Shown: positions 1 to 9,865, numbered from the stretch's first letter. The stretch: 64,000 bases of DNA from Sinorhizobium arboris LMG 14919 (GCF_000427465.1 NZ_KE386497.1:504804-568803), one strand, 5' to 3'. The notes: generated from the sequence alone by a model not told the origin. Translations and numbers: made by a program.

Positions 1-1
1 G

Positions 2-2278
2 CAGATCAACGCAATCCTGTCGCGGCTCGGAAGCGGATGGATGATCCAGGTAGAGGCCGTGCGTATTCCGACGATCGACTATCCCCCGGAAGACCACTGC
101 CATTTCCCTGATGCTGTCACGCGGGCGATCGACGCGGAGCGGCGGGCGCATTTCACGCGTGAGCGGGGACATTTCGAGAGCAAGCATGCACTGGTCCTCA
201 CCTACCGACCGTTGGAGTCCAAAAGGACGGCTCTCAGCAAATACATCTATTCCGATGAGGAGAGCCGCAAGAAGACCTATGCCGACACGGTGCTTTTCAT
301 CTTCAAGAACGCCGTCCGTGAGATCGAGCAATATTTCGCGAGCACGCTTTCGATCCGGCGTATGCAGACGCGCGAGGTTGCCGAGAGGGGAGGGGAGCGC
401 GTTGCCCGCTACGACGAATTGCTCCAATTCGTCCGCTTCTGCATTACCGGCGAGAACCACCCGATCCGACTTCCCGATGCTCCTATGTATCTCGACTGGA
501 TCGCGACCGCTGAACTCGAGCATGGCCTGACCCCGAAACTCGAAAACCGGTTTCTCGGCGTTGTGGCGATCGACGGGCTGCCGGCGGAGAGCTGGCCGGG
601 GATCCTCAACAGTCTCGACCTGATGCCGCTCACCTATCGGTGGTCGTCGCGCTTCGTCTTCCTTGACGCGGAAGAGGCGCGTCAAAAGTTGGAGCGGACC
701 CGTAAGAAGTGGCAACAGAAAGTTCGTCCGTTCTTCGACCAGCTATTCCAGACGCAAAGCCGGTCGGTCGATCAGGACGCCATGATGATGGTGGCAGAGA
801 CCGAGGATGCGATCGCGCACGCGTCCTCGCAAGTTGTTGCCTACGGCCACTACACGCCCGTCATCATTCTCTTCGACGGTGATCGGGAAGCCTTGCAGGA
901 AAAAGCCGAGGCGATCCGACGGCTGATCCAAGCCGAAGGATTTGGTGCGCGCATCGAATCGCTCAACGCCACTGACGCCTACCTCGGCAGCTTGCCGGGC
1001 AACTGGTATTGCAACGTGCGTGATCCAATGATCAATACCAGCAATCTCGCCGACTTAGTCCCGCTCAATTCGGTCTGGTCGGGAAACCCGATCGCACCTT
1101 GCCCCTTCTATCCTCTGAATTCTCCGCCGCTGATGCAGGTCGCGAGCGGCTCGACGCCGTTCCGGCTGAATCTGCACGTCGATGACGTCGGCCACACGCT
1201 GATCTTCGGACCAACCGGCTCGGGCAAGTCGACACTTGTCGCACTGATCGCGGCACAGTTCAGACGCTATGACCGTGCCCAGATCTTCGCCTTCGACAAA
1301 GGCAGCTCGCTCCTGCCGCTGACGCTGGCTGCCGGGGGCGACCATTACGAGATCGGCGGCGACAATGCGGAGGAGGGGAAGGCATTGGCCTTTTGCCCCC
1401 TGTCTAACCTTGAAAGTGACGGCGATCGGGCCTGGGCCGCGGAATGGATCGAGATGCTGGTCGCGCTGCAGGGTGTCACCATCACGCCCGATCATCGCAA
1501 CGCCATCTCGCGGGAAGTCGGTTTGATGGCGAGAGCACCTGGTCGATCGTTGTCGGATTTCGTGAGCGGCGTTCAGATGCGCGAGATCAAGGACGCGCTG
1601 CATCACTATACAGTTGACGGGCCGATGGGTCAGCTTCTCGACGCAGAGGAGGACGGGTTGGCGCTCGGCGCCTTCCAGACCTTCGAGATCGAGCACCTCA
1701 TGAACATGGGCGAGCGCAATCTCGTGCCCGTGCTTACCTATCTGTTCCGATGGATTGAAAAGCGCCTCGATGGCTCGCCCAGTCTGATCGTGCTGGACGA
1801 GGCCTGGCTGATGCTCGGGCACCCGGTGTTCAGAAGTAAGATCCGCGAGTGGCTGAAGGTGCTCCGCAAGGCGAACTGCGCGGTCGTGCTGGCTACCCAG
1901 TCTATCTCGGATGCCGAGCGCTCCGGGATCATCGACGTGCTGAAGGAATCCTGCCCGACGAAGATCTGCCTACCGAACGGCGCCGCACGCGAGCCCGGGA
2001 CGCGCGAGTTCTACGAACGGATCGGATTCAACGAGCGGCAGATCGAGATCGTTTCGAACGCGATTCCCAAGCGCCAATACTATGTCGTCACACCCGAAGG
2101 CCGGCGGCTCTTCGATATGGCGCTCGGTCCCGTGGCGCTCAGCTTCGTCGGCGCATCCGGCAAGGAAGACTTAAAGCGCATTCGCGCGCTCAGTTCCGAA
2201 CACGGCCCCAATTGGCCAATCCTATGGCTTCAAATGAGAGGAGTTCACGATGCCGCATCGCTGCTCGACGTCGAATGA
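2..2278 (+). CDS. trbE: TrbE, conjugal transfer ATPase of the mating-pair T4SS (5' end outside window)
   Basis: VirB4-class ATPase that powers assembly and function of the conjugative type IV secretion channel at the inner membrane. The frame is open from base 2 with no start, so the N-terminus lies upstream. A Walker A motif (GPTGSGKST) is encoded near 1210 and a Walker B motif (LIVLDEAW) near 1785. It is the first of eight consecutive trb genes in Ti/pNGR234a order. Its 3' end overlaps the trbJ start by 29 bases, so the two are probably translationally coupled. Confidence 0.95.
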   Translation, partial: QINAILSRLGSGWMIQVEAVRIPTIDYPPEDHCHFPDAVTRAIDAERRAHFTRERGHFESKHALVLTYRPLESKRTALSKYIYSDEESRKKTYADTVLFIFKNAVREIEQYFASTLSIRRMQTREVAERGGERVARYDELLQFVRFCITGENHPIRLPDAPMYLDWIATAELEHGLTPKLENRFLGVVAIDGLPAESWPGILNSLDLMPLTYRWSSRFVFLDAEEARQKLERTRKKWQQKVRPFFDQLFQTQSRSVDQDAMMMVAETEDAIAHASSQVVAYGHYTPVIILFDGDREALQEKAEAIRRLIQAEGFGARIESLNATDAYLGSLPGNWYCNVRDPMINTSNLADLVPLNSVWSGNPIAPCPFYPLNSPPLMQVASGSTPFRLNLHVDDVGHTLIFGPTGSGKSTLVALIAAQFRRYDRAQIFAFDKGSSLLPLTLAAGGDHYEIGGDNAEEGKALAFCPLSNLESDGDRAWAAEWIEMLVALQGVTITPDHRNAISREVGLMARAPGRSLSDFVSGVQMREIKDALHHYTVDGPMGQLLDAEEDGLALGAFQTFEIEHLMNMGERNLVPVLTYLFRWIEKRLDGSPSLIVLDEAWLMLGHPVFRSKIREWLKVLRKANCAVVLATQSISDAERSGIIDVLKESCPTKICLPNGAAREPGTREFYERIGFNERQIEIVSNAIPKRQYYVVTPEGRRLFDMALGPVALSFVGASGKEDLKRIRALSSEHGPNWPILWLQMRGVHDAASLLDVE

Positions 2279-3053
2279 ATTGCTTGCCGGTCTGGCAGCC
2301 GTCGCCCTGACGATCGTCGCAGTAACACCGGCAAATGCCGGCACTGCTACAGGTGCGGCGACCGAGTGGACACAGGTGCTCAACAATGGTGAGCTCGTAG
2401 CGCTGGTCGGGAAATCTGGCGAGCAGATCCAGAACCAGCTCACCCAGATCAGCCAGCTCGCGCAACAGATCGAGACGCAGCTGAACATCTATCAGAACCT
2501 GCTCCAGAACACCGCGACGCTCCCATCGCACATGTGGGGGCAGGTCGAGAGCGATCTCAATCAGCTCCGCAGCATCGTCGATCAGGGCCAGAGCATCGCT
2601 TTTTCCATGGGCAACGCTGACGATGTGCTGCAGCAGCGATTCCAGAGCTATGCCACCTTCAAGGCCAACCTGCCGAGCAATGGGACATTCTCCTCGATCT
2701 ATCAAACCTGGTCGGACACCAACCGCGATACGATTGCCAGCACGCTGAACGCAGCAAGCCTCACGGCCGATCAGTTCGACAACGAGGAAACCACAATGTC
2801 CTCTTTACGGTCGATGTCAGAGACAGCCGACGGGCAGATGAAGGCATTGCAGGTCGGCCATCAGATCGCCGCGCAGCAAGTCGCGCAAATGCAGAAGCTC
2901 CGCGGCCTCGTCTCACAGCAGATGACGATGATGGGTACCTGGCTTCAGACCGAGCAGACCGACAAGGACCTCGCTCAGGCACGGCGGGAGAAGTTCTTCG
3001 GAGCGACCGCGCCATCCACTTCCGGCGGTGAAAAAATGAAGGTGCAATGGTGA
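2250..3053 (+). CDS. trbJ: TrbJ, periplasmic T4SS component
   Basis: TrbJ/VirB5-like protein of 267 residues, probably a minor pilus or periplasmic part of the mating channel. It has an N-terminal signal peptide (hydrophobic stretch ending near ANAG at about residue 27) and a long Q-rich helical, coiled-coil-prone body. The ATG at 2250 follows a GAGGAG ribosome site. The stop overlaps the trbK start. The last roughly 20 residues (FFG, then GG, then MKVQW) resemble the end of TrbK, which is unusual. Confidence 0.95.
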   Translation: MPHRCSTSNELLAGLAAVALTIVAVTPANAGTATGAATEWTQVLNNGELVALVGKSGEQIQNQLTQISQLAQQIETQLNIYQNLLQNTATLPSHMWGQVESDLNQLRSIVDQGQSIAFSMGNADDVLQQRFQSYATFKANLPSNGTFSSIYQTWSDTNRDTIASTLNAASLTADQFDNEETTMSSLRSMSETADGQMKALQVGHQIAAQQVAQMQKLRGLVSQQMTMMGTWLQTEQTDKDLAQARREKFFGATAPSTSGGEKMKVQW

Positions 3054-3214
3054 GAGCGAAACTGATCCTCATCGCAATGGCGGCGACGATCGGCAGTGCC
3101 GGCGTCTGGTTCATCATCTCCGAGAAGCAAGCAGCACAAGAGCGCCGTGCGACGTTCTTCGGCTCGTCGAGAGAGTACCCCACGTTGGGCGGCCAGATGA
3201 AAGTCGAATGGTGA
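3047..3214 (+). CDS. trbK: TrbK, small entry-exclusion-type protein
   Basis: A 55-residue protein in the trbK position between trbJ and trbL. In Ti-type systems TrbK is linked to entry exclusion. It has one N-terminal hydrophobic segment (residues about 5-24) and a short charged tail ending MKVEW. No cysteine lipobox is present, so unlike a classical TrbK lipoprotein it would be membrane-anchored or secreted. Its ATG lies inside the last codons of trbJ (7-base overlap), and it ends 4 bases before trbL. The call rests mainly on position and size. Confidence 0.8.
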   Translation: MVRAKLILIAMAATIGSAGVWFIISEKQAAQERRATFFGSSREYPTLGGQMKVEW

Positions 3215-3218
3215 ATCT

Positions 3219-4397
3219 ATGAACGCGAACCAACTCCGAGCTCTTGCCGTCGCCATACTGTTTGCCGGTTTCGCCGCCTTGGCCGCGCAGCCCGCATTGG
3301 CCCAGGAGGGCTCGGTACTGACGTCCCTTCAAAACCAGATCACGACTGCTGCGAAAGGGTGGGAAACCACCGTCATGGACGCCGCGAAGTCATTGTTCTG
3401 GATTCTTGCTACCATCGAGATCGGCATCGCAGCGGTCTGGCTTGCCCTTCAGGCTGCGGCCCTCGACAGCTGGTTTGCCGAGCTCGTCCGGCGCATCATG
3501 TTCGTCGGCTTCTTCGCTTTCGTGCTGGCGCAGGGGCCGACCTTCGCCAAGGCCGTGGTCGACAGTCTCTTCCAGATTGGCGCCGGAGGCGGCACCGCCT
3601 CGCCGGCGGACGTCTTCAACGCCGGGCTCGCTGTTGCAACCAAGATGTCCGAAAAAATTCAGTTCGGCCTTTTTGAGGATAATGCACTCGCTATCTCGGC
3701 CGCTTTCGCGATGGTGGTCGTGGTCATCTCGTTCTCTCTTGTCGCGGCAATCTTCGTCTCCGTCATGGTTGAGATGTATCTCGGCCTGCTTGCCGGAATG
3801 ATCATGCTTGGCCTTGGAGGGTCGTCGTTCACCAAAGACTTCGCCGTCCGCTATCTGGTTTACGCCTTCTCAGTGGGCATGAAGCTCATGGCATTGGTCA
3901 TGATTTCCCGCATTGGATCGGAAGTCCTCATCGGATTGGCGAATGAGCCCCAAGTCGGCGACCGGTTCCAGACCGCACTTGCCATTGCCGGGATCGCCGT
4001 GGTCGTCTTCCTCATTGCGATCTACGTGCCGAATATCATTCAGGGCGTTGTCCAAGGTGCATCAGTGACCGGGGGCATGGAAACGATCCGTCACGGCGGG
4101 CAAGCAGCATCCTTTTCCGCAGGCGCAGGGTTCCTCGCGGCAGGCGTGGCAGGAGCCGGTTTTGCGGCAGGTCAGGCCGCCAGAGCGGCTGGCTCATCGT
4201 TTCCTGGTGCAGCTCTTCGAGGAATCGGCGCCGGGTTTGGATCGGCAGGCAAAGCTGCCGGTTCCGCGGCAAAAGAGAAGGCGATCGGCTCGCCCGGCGC
4301 TTATGCAGGTTCCATTCTAGGACTTGCCAACGCCAAGCTCGATGAAAGTCGCGGTGGTTACAGCGGGCACAAGCCTCGCCCCGAACGCAAAGACTAA
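3219..4397 (+). CDS. trbL: TrbL, polytopic inner-membrane T4SS protein
   Basis: VirB6-class inner-membrane protein of the mating channel, 392 residues. It has a signal-like N-terminus (ending near ALAQE), several strong membrane segments between about residues 55 and 275, and a glycine/alanine-rich cytoplasmic tail typical of TrbL. It sits in canonical order between trbK and trbF, 4 bases after the trbK stop. Confidence 0.95.
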   Translation: MNANQLRALAVAILFAGFAALAAQPALAQEGSVLTSLQNQITTAAKGWETTVMDAAKSLFWILATIEIGIAAVWLALQAAALDSWFAELVRRIMFVGFFAFVLAQGPTFAKAVVDSLFQIGAGGGTASPADVFNAGLAVATKMSEKIQFGLFEDNALAISAAFAMVVVVISFSLVAAIFVSVMVEMYLGLLAGMIMLGLGGSSFTKDFAVRYLVYAFSVGMKLMALVMISRIGSEVLIGLANEPQVGDRFQTALAIAGIAVVVFLIAIYVPNIIQGVVQGASVTGGMETIRHGGQAASFSAGAGFLAAGVAGAGFAAGQAARAAGSSFPGAALRGIGAGFGSAGKAAGSAAKEKAIGSPGAYAGSILGLANAKLDESRGGYSGHKPRPERKD

Positions 4398-4421
4398 CAG
4401 CAATGAGAAAGTGATGGATCG

Positions 4422-5084
4422 ATGGCAGCGAATCGCGTCCCCGAAAACCCCTATCTCGCCGCGCGGCAGGAATGGACGGAACGTTACGGATCCTATGTGC
4501 GAGCCGCCGCGGCATGGCGTTTCGTCGGCATTCTGGGCCTGACCATGGCCGTGATCGGCTTCGGATATGCCATGTATCTCAGTACCCAGGTGAAGCTCGT
4601 GCCCTACATCGTCGAGGTGGACAAACTCGGAACGTCGGTGACAGCCGGCTTCCCTGAACAGATCGAATATGCGGATGTGCGCGTGGTACGTGCGACTCTC
4701 GGCAATTTCGTAACCAGCTTCCGTTCGATCACGCCCGATGCCGTCGTCCAGAAACAATATATCGACCGCACATATGCTCTTCTTCGAACGTCCGAGCCAT
4801 CGACGGAGAAGATCAACGCGTGGTTTCGGGGCAATTCGCCTTTCGAGAAGGCCAAGACCGCAACGGTCGCCATCGAGGTAAACAACATCGTGGCGCTCTC
4901 GAACCAGACCTATCAGATCGACTGGACTGAGTACGAGCGGGATCGAAAGGGCAAGGAAACTGGCACACGCCGGTTTCGTGGGATCGTAACGGTCGCGCTG
5001 ACCGCGCCGCAGGACGAGGCAACCATCCGCCTCAATCCGATCGGTCTCTACGTCCGGGATTTCGACTGGACGGCACAACTTTAA
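4422..5084 (+). CDS. trbF: TrbF, VirB8-like T4SS assembly protein
   Basis: A 220-residue bitopic protein of the VirB8/TrbF family: short cytoplasmic N-terminus, one membrane segment at about residues 34-55, and a periplasmic domain. VirB8-class proteins nucleate the channel. It begins near [13 protein letters not shown], a typical TrbF start, and lies 24 bases after trbL and 17 bases before trbG. Confidence 0.95.
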   Translation: MAANRVPENPYLAARQEWTERYGSYVRAAAAWRFVGILGLTMAVIGFGYAMYLSTQVKLVPYIVEVDKLGTSVTAGFPEQIEYADVRVVRATLGNFVTSFRSITPDAVVQKQYIDRTYALLRTSEPSTEKINAWFRGNSPFEKAKTATVAIEVNNIVALSNQTYQIDWTEYERDRKGKETGTRRFRGIVTVALTAPQDEATIRLNPIGLYVRDFDWTAQL

Positions 5085-5101
5085 GGACAGGGGATTCGGC
5101 A

Positions 5102-5914
5102 ATGCACAGAAATGGATTGATCGCAGCGGCCGGATGCATGGCCGGACTCGTCTTTGCGGCGGGCGCTCACGCACAAAGCATGACCACAAACGAGGTGCGG
5201 GGCACCAAACTGTCAAGCAAATGGCGTGGAACGCCAGGCCTCGTCACCACGGGGCCGGATGGAAAGGTCATTTTCCTATACGGGGAAACGCAGCCGTCCG
5301 TCGTCTGCTCTCCGCTGCAGGTCTGTGATATCGAGCTGCAGGGCGGAGAAATCGTCCGCGACGTACTGGTTGGCGACACCGTTCGTTGGAAGGTCGAACC
5401 GGCGACATCAGGCGCGACCGGTGGACAAGCGGTCCATCTGATTGTCAAGCCCTCGGAACCTGGTCTCGTCACTTCCATGGTGGTTACGACATCGCGTCGC
5501 ACATACCACATTCAGCTCAAATCCCACCCGAGCCAATACATGGCACGCGTAGGGTTCGAATATCCCGAGGATGTTTCAACAAAGCTCGCCGACATCAATG
5601 CGCGCCTCGAAACAGGAGGTATTCCCGGAACCGCGCCGGATAAGCTCAACTTCTCCTACTCCGTGAGTGGAAACGCGCCGTGGAGACCGAAGCGGGTCTA
5701 TTCGGACGGGGTGAAAACCTACATTCAGTTTCCGAGGTCCATTTCTGGCCAGGATGCCCCCGTGCTGTTCGTCGTCTCCGGCGGGCAGGATCGCATCGTC
5801 AACTATCGCATGAAGAACGACATGATGATCGTCGACTATGCCGTCGACAAGGCGATCCTCGTTTCCGGTGTTGGCTGGCGCCAGCAGAAGATTACCATCC
5901 GGCGGGGAGGTTGA
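5102..5914 (+). CDS. trbG: TrbG, VirB9-like outer-membrane core-complex protein
   Basis: A 270-residue VirB9/TrbG protein with a signal peptide (ending near AHAQS, residue 25) followed by the beta-rich VirB9 fold, with conserved elements such as IQFP and LFVV in the C-terminal half. It works with TrbH and TrbI in the periplasm-spanning core complex. The gene follows trbF directly and stops 3 bases before trbH. Confidence 0.95.
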   Translation: MHRNGLIAAAGCMAGLVFAAGAHAQSMTTNEVRGTKLSSKWRGTPGLVTTGPDGKVIFLYGETQPSVVCSPLQVCDIELQGGEIVRDVLVGDTVRWKVEPATSGATGGQAVHLIVKPSEPGLVTSMVVTTSRRTYHIQLKSHPSQYMARVGFEYPEDVSTKLADINARLETGGIPGTAPDKLNFSYSVSGNAPWRPKRVYSDGVKTYIQFPRSISGQDAPVLFVVSGGQDRIVNYRMKNDMMIVDYAVDKAILVSGVGWRQQKITIRRGG

Positions 5915-5917
5915 ACG

Positions 5918-6355
5918 ATGCGGATACTTTTCCTTTTACTTCTCGTTACTGTTCTTCTTTCCGGTTGCCAAAGCGACGACGTGGGCTTGACCGCCAAGGC
6001 TACCCCTATGCCGGCGACCGGGCCCGCTGCGAGCGCCATCGCCGGTGACATGGCAAGCCGGCTTGCCGAGCAAATCGGCCCCGCCGGCACGACAACCATC
6101 AAGATGAGCAAGGACACGTCAGAGTTCGCGATGGCGCTCGAGGCGGCCCTGAAGGGCTGGGGCTACACGGTCATTACCGACGGGAAAGTCGGACGAGACG
6201 TCAAGCCGATCGAACTCGCCTACTCGATCGATGGCGTCGAGGGTCAGGTGCTCGCAAGACTTTCGACGCCGTCAATTGCTCTTGGCAGGGCCTATACGGC
6301 GACGTCCGATGGCGCCATACCAGCAAGCCCGCTTTCGATCATGCAACGGAGCTGA
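5918..6355 (+). CDS. trbH: TrbH, T4SS lipoprotein (VirB7-like role)
   Basis: A 145-residue lipoprotein. The N-terminus carries a signal peptide with a clear lipobox (LLSGC, Cys at about residue 17), so it should be lipidated and placed in the outer membrane, where TrbH stabilises TrbG. It lies between trbG and trbI in canonical order. Confidence 0.93.
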   Translation: MRILFLLLLVTVLLSGCQSDDVGLTAKATPMPATGPAASAIAGDMASRLAEQIGPAGTTTIKMSKDTSEFAMALEAALKGWGYTVITDGKVGRDVKPIELAYSIDGVEGQVLARLSTPSIALGRAYTATSDGAIPASPLSIMQRS

Positions 6356-6368
6356 CGGGAGGAGACAC

Positions 6369-7667
6369 ATGGTGCAGTCGCTGCAACTCGGCGCGTCAAG
6401 CCAGGCAGACGATCAGAAGGGCATGCGTCGCCTCAATCGCGTGCCGATCATTGTCGCCATCATCGTCATCGTTTTCTTCGTCGGTATCATCGTGATCGGC
6501 CTCTCATGGCGGGGTCTCGTCTTCAATCGAAGCAATGATATCGAAAGCGCGTCGGACCCGCCCGCGACCAGTTTCGGCGACCAACTCAAACGCGGTGTAA
6601 CGGACGGCATTATCGGCGAGCCGGTCGAACGCGAGACCTTCCAGCCGACGCCTGTCACCGAGCAGAAGGTCGGGAAACAGGAGCCGGTTGTCGATCGCCG
6701 GCCGGCGGCGCGCGAAGAACGACGCCCCGGGTTGGAGTCCGAAGAGGAATGGAAGGCCCGACTGAAGCGCGAGCAGCACGAGCAGTATATTCGCGAGGCT
6801 CAGCGCCAGCGGATGGCGCGCCTACTGGCGCGCGCCACGGCACTCGAATCGCCCTTGAAGGTCGATATCTCCGACGTCGAGAAGGCGGCAAATGCTGCGG
6901 ACGCCAGTCAGCAGAATACACCGGCGACAGCAAACAGCGCCTCGGACCTCTATGCCGCTGCGATGAATTCCGGGCTCATGGGGCAGAATGTCGATCAAAA
7001 CGGCCAGATGTCCAAGGAGGATTTCTTCAATCAGGATATCAAGGATCTCGGTTATCTTCCGAACAAGATCGTGCCTCAAATGTCGCCCTATGAGCTAAAG
7101 CGCGGCTCGGTCATTCCAGCCACGTTGATCACCGGCCTCAACTCCGACCTGCCCGGGCGCATTTCTGCGCAGGTCAGCCAGAACGTCTACGACAGCGCGA
7201 CCGGCTATCGGGTCCTCATCCCGCAAGGCGCCAAGCTGTTCGGCCGATATGACTCGAAGATTTCATTCGGACAGGATCGGGTGCTGGTCGTCTGGACAGA
7301 TCTCATTTTTCCAAACGGATCGACTCTGCAAATCGGCGGCATGGCGGGTACGGACGCCGAAGGCTATGGCGGCTTTGCTGACAAGGTCGACCGGCATCTC
7401 TGGCGGACTTTCGGATCGGCCGCGTTGACCGCGCTGATCGGGACAGGGATCGACATGTCGATGCCTCAGAGTTCGACGCGTAGCACGCAGGAGACAGCGT
7501 CAGACGCCGCGAGGCGGAATTTCGCGGATGGTTTCGGCCAAGTGGTAGAACAGACAATCTCGAAAAATCTGAATGTGCAGCCGACCATCCGTATTCGGCC
7601 GGGCTACAAGTTCAATGTCCTCGTCGACCAGGACATCATATTTCCGTCCGGCTATCGTGCAAATTAG
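6369..7667 (+). CDS. trbI: TrbI, VirB10-like T4SS core protein
   Basis: A 432-residue VirB10/TrbI protein with a cytoplasmic N-terminus, one membrane segment at about residues 28-50, a charged linker, and the C-terminal VirB10 beta-barrel domain (for example RVLIPQGAKLFGRY). It links inner- and outer-membrane parts of the channel. The ATG at 6369 fits the family start; the frame is open further upstream inside trbH. It is the last trb gene. On pNGR234a-type plasmids traR follows here, but in this window catabolic DNA follows. Confidence 0.95.
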   Translation: MVQSLQLGASSQADDQKGMRRLNRVPIIVAIIVIVFFVGIIVIGLSWRGLVFNRSNDIESASDPPATSFGDQLKRGVTDGIIGEPVERETFQPTPVTEQKVGKQEPVVDRRPAAREERRPGLESEEEWKARLKREQHEQYIREAQRQRMARLLARATALESPLKVDISDVEKAANAADASQQNTPATANSASDLYAAAMNSGLMGQNVDQNGQMSKEDFFNQDIKDLGYLPNKIVPQMSPYELKRGSVIPATLITGLNSDLPGRISAQVSQNVYDSATGYRVLIPQGAKLFGRYDSKISFGQDRVLVVWTDLIFPNGSTLQIGGMAGTDAEGYGGFADKVDRHLWRTFGSAALTALIGTGIDMSMPQSSTRSTQETASDAARRNFADGFGQVVEQTISKNLNVQPTIRIRPGYKFNVLVDQDIIFPSGYRAN

Positions 7668-7830
7668 CGGCGCACTGCCAGAGATCTGGGTCCTCCCATC
7701 TGCCGCTGGTTGACGCGGGTGAGCATTGCAGGGGACCAGTGTTTGACTCGATCGCGCACGATCTCCGGTCCGCTTGAGTTGCGGCTTCCCTCGACAGATC
7801 GCGCGCGAAGCGCCATTCGGAAACATACCG

Positions 7831-9693
7831 TCATCGGATATGCTTGTGGACCGTCGTTCGAGAGAGCCTGAGCAAACGTGCAGTTTCAGACGCATTGTTT
7901 CCGGTCTGCCGATAAGTGGTGCGGATTTCGGAGCATCGCCGCCTGCTGAGGGTATTGTCCAGACAGCTCATGCAGCAATCGATTACAGCATCCTCATCCG
8001 ATTCATCGAATGAATCCTCATCGAGATAGTCCGTCTGCCGTCGAATGAGCGCCCGCTGGAGAGCCGCGTTCAGTTCGCGGATGTTACCGGGCCAGGCGCG
8101 CCGCGCGAGGCGAGCAATAGCCGCGTCCGTGATTGCCGTCTGAGGCGCAAGCCTCTTCATCAAGTGCTGCACGACGAGCGGGAAATCGGATCGTTCGCTT
8201 AGGACGGGCAGCTTTATCGTGATGGCGTTGAGCCGGTAGAGCAGATCGGCACGGAACGCCCGGTCCTTCACCATGTCATGCAGGTTCCGATTTGTGGCCG
8301 AAACGATCTGAACGTCGACCTTGTGGACCTTTTGTCCGCCCACGGCGCGCACTTCCATCGAGTCGAGAAAGCGCAGTAGTGCTGTCTGGGAGGCAAGCGG
8401 AATGTCTGCAACCTCATCAAGAAACAGGGTGCCGCCATCGGCGGCGCGCGCGAGCCCCGGCGCACCGTCGTCACGAGCATTCGTGTAGGCGCCGCGCTCG
8501 TGACCGAAAATCTCCGCGATAAACAGGGGCTCCGGCACGGCGCCGCAATTGAGGGCGACGAATTCACCCTTTCGCCGGCTCACCTTATGCAGATGGCGGG
8601 CCATCAACTCCTTGCCAGTCCCGGTCTCCCCGAAAATATGGACCGGCATGCGAAGCGCTGCCGCTTCGGTCAATTCGGCCATGGCGCGCTTGAGCAACCG
8701 ATCCTCGCAAACAAAGTCCGGCTCTTCGGGGTGGCTGATGAGGGTCGGAAGGGAAGGGGCCGCCCGTGTCTTGGAGCGCATCGCCATGCCCTCACCGATT
8801 TGGCGGCAGACCATGAACACGCCGCTGCCGGCCCGGTCGCGAACGCGGATGATCCCGCCGCCCAGCAGCCCATCCATAGCCGCGCCGAAGCCGGCCTCGA
8901 ACAGACGGTCGAAATGCACGCCGTGCGCTGCCGGCAGCCCGGCAAGAAGCGCCATGCCCGGTCGGTTCACCAACACTACGGTGCCGTCGCCCGAGACGGC
9001 GAGAAGGCCTGCGGACAGGGTATCGAGATATTCCGCGCGCGGATGGAAGGCGAAGATGAAATTGCCGGGTTTCTCGCGAAAGATGAGCCCATTCTCGATC
9101 TGCGCGGCCGCCATACGCACGAGCGCGTGCGTATGCTGCTGACGTGCTTCGTTCGAGCAGGAGGCATCCAGCAGGCCAAGGACCTCGCCGTTGGTATCCA
9201 GGATCGGGGCGGCCATGCAGCTCAGGTGCCCATGGCAGTTGAAGTAGTGCTCGCGTCCATAGACGGCGACCGGCTGACGTTCCCGCGCGACGAGGCCGAG
9301 CGCGTTGGTCCCGCGCTCGCTTTCCCCCCACATGCTGCCGGGAATGATGGAACGTCCGACAGAGCTCTCGGCAAAATGCGCGTCACTGATCGTGTCGAGC
9401 ACGACACCGTCGGCGTCCGCAAGCGCGATCATGAAATTCGAACCTGCGATCTGCGTGTGGAGGAGCTGCATTTCTGCAAGCGCCAAGGATCTCAGCACCG
9501 CATTCGCATCCCGTCTGTGGCGCACGTCGCCGAAGGGAATGACGACGTCGCGTGGAATACCCGAGGGATCGAGGCCGAGGTCTCGACACCGTTGCCAGCT
9601 TTCGGCAACGAGCGGTGTCACTGCGGCGGCTGGGATCCGGCCACCCTGTTCGAGAGCGGCGCGTGCCCGCTCGAGTCCGGAAACATGCTGCAT
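7831..9693 (-). CDS. Sigma-54-dependent activator, AcoR/MimR type, with altered GAFTGA loop
   Basis: A 620-residue enhancer-binding protein of the acetoin-regulator (AcoR) family, to which MimR, the acetone-responsive regulator of mycobacterial mim clusters, also belongs. It has an N-terminal GAF-like sensor region (about residues 75-200), a PAS-like region (220-300), an AAA+ domain (Walker A GETGTGKE at 355-362, Walker B GGTLFLDE at 420-427) and a Fis-type helix-turn-helix at the C-terminus. The sigma-54 contact loop reads GAYTNA (401-406) instead of GAFTGA. It is divergent from adh across a region holding an inverted repeat and a sigma-54 promoter, so it probably controls adh and perhaps the mim operon. 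Start ATG follows GAGGAGG. Confidence 0.88.
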   Translation of the reverse strand: MQHVSGLERARAALEQGGRIPAAAVTPLVAESWQRCRDLGLDPSGIPRDVVIPFGDVRHRRDANAVLRSLALAEMQLLHTQIAGSNFMIALADADGVVLDTISDAHFAESSVGRSIIPGSMWGESERGTNALGLVARERQPVAVYGREHYFNCHGHLSCMAAPILDTNGEVLGLLDASCSNEARQQHTHALVRMAAAQIENGLIFREKPGNFIFAFHPRAEYLDTLSAGLLAVSGDGTVVLVNRPGMALLAGLPAAHGVHFDRLFEAGFGAAMDGLLGGGIIRVRDRAGSGVFMVCRQIGEGMAMRSKTRAAPSLPTLISHPEEPDFVCEDRLLKRAMAELTEAAALRMPVHIFGETGTGKELMARHLHKVSRRKGEFVALNCGAVPEPLFIAEIFGHERGAYTNARDDGAPGLARAADGGTLFLDEVADIPLASQTALLRFLDSMEVRAVGGQKVHKVDVQIVSATNRNLHDMVKDRAFRADLLYRLNAITIKLPVLSERSDFPLVVQHLMKRLAPQTAITDAAIARLARRAWPGNIRELNAALQRALIRRQTDYLDEDSFDESDEDAVIDCCMSCLDNTLSRRRCSEIRTTYRQTGNNASETARLLRLSRTTVHKHIR

Positions 9694-9757
9694 GGCTTTC
9701 CTCCTCTCGTAACCGCGCTAAGGCTGCCGGCGAGTGCCCTGCGCTCTTAACCAGAAA

Positions 9758-9785
9758 CTGAACAGGCGACGCGGGCGCTGTTCAG
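9758..9785. promoter_or_regulatory. Inverted repeat, probable activator binding site for adh
   Basis: Perfect 8-bp arms CTGAACAG and CTGTTCAG separated by 12 bases, centred about 80 bases upstream of the -24 element of the adh promoter. This is the usual place for an enhancer-binding protein site. The same arms are not seen upstream of mimA or adc. Confidence 0.55.
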
Positions 9786-9849
9786 TGGGTGGACGCGTTG
9801 CGCGATGCGAAGGCCACGCAAATCCTTGAATCCCCGCGTCAAAGGCGAA

Positions 9850-9865
9850 TGGCACGACGCTTGCT
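9850..9865 (+). promoter_or_regulatory. Sigma-54 promoter of adh
   Basis: TGGCACGACGCTTGCT matches the -24/-12 consensus (TGGCAC, 5 bases, TTGC) exactly. The adh start codon lies 50 bases downstream. Confidence 0.88.

Noticed and set aside
7680..7710. AGATCTGGG/CCCATCT dyad after trbI as an attachment site
   Set aside because: Imperfect, no second copy seen at the other cargo border near 35784-35938; more likely a weak terminator of the trb operon.
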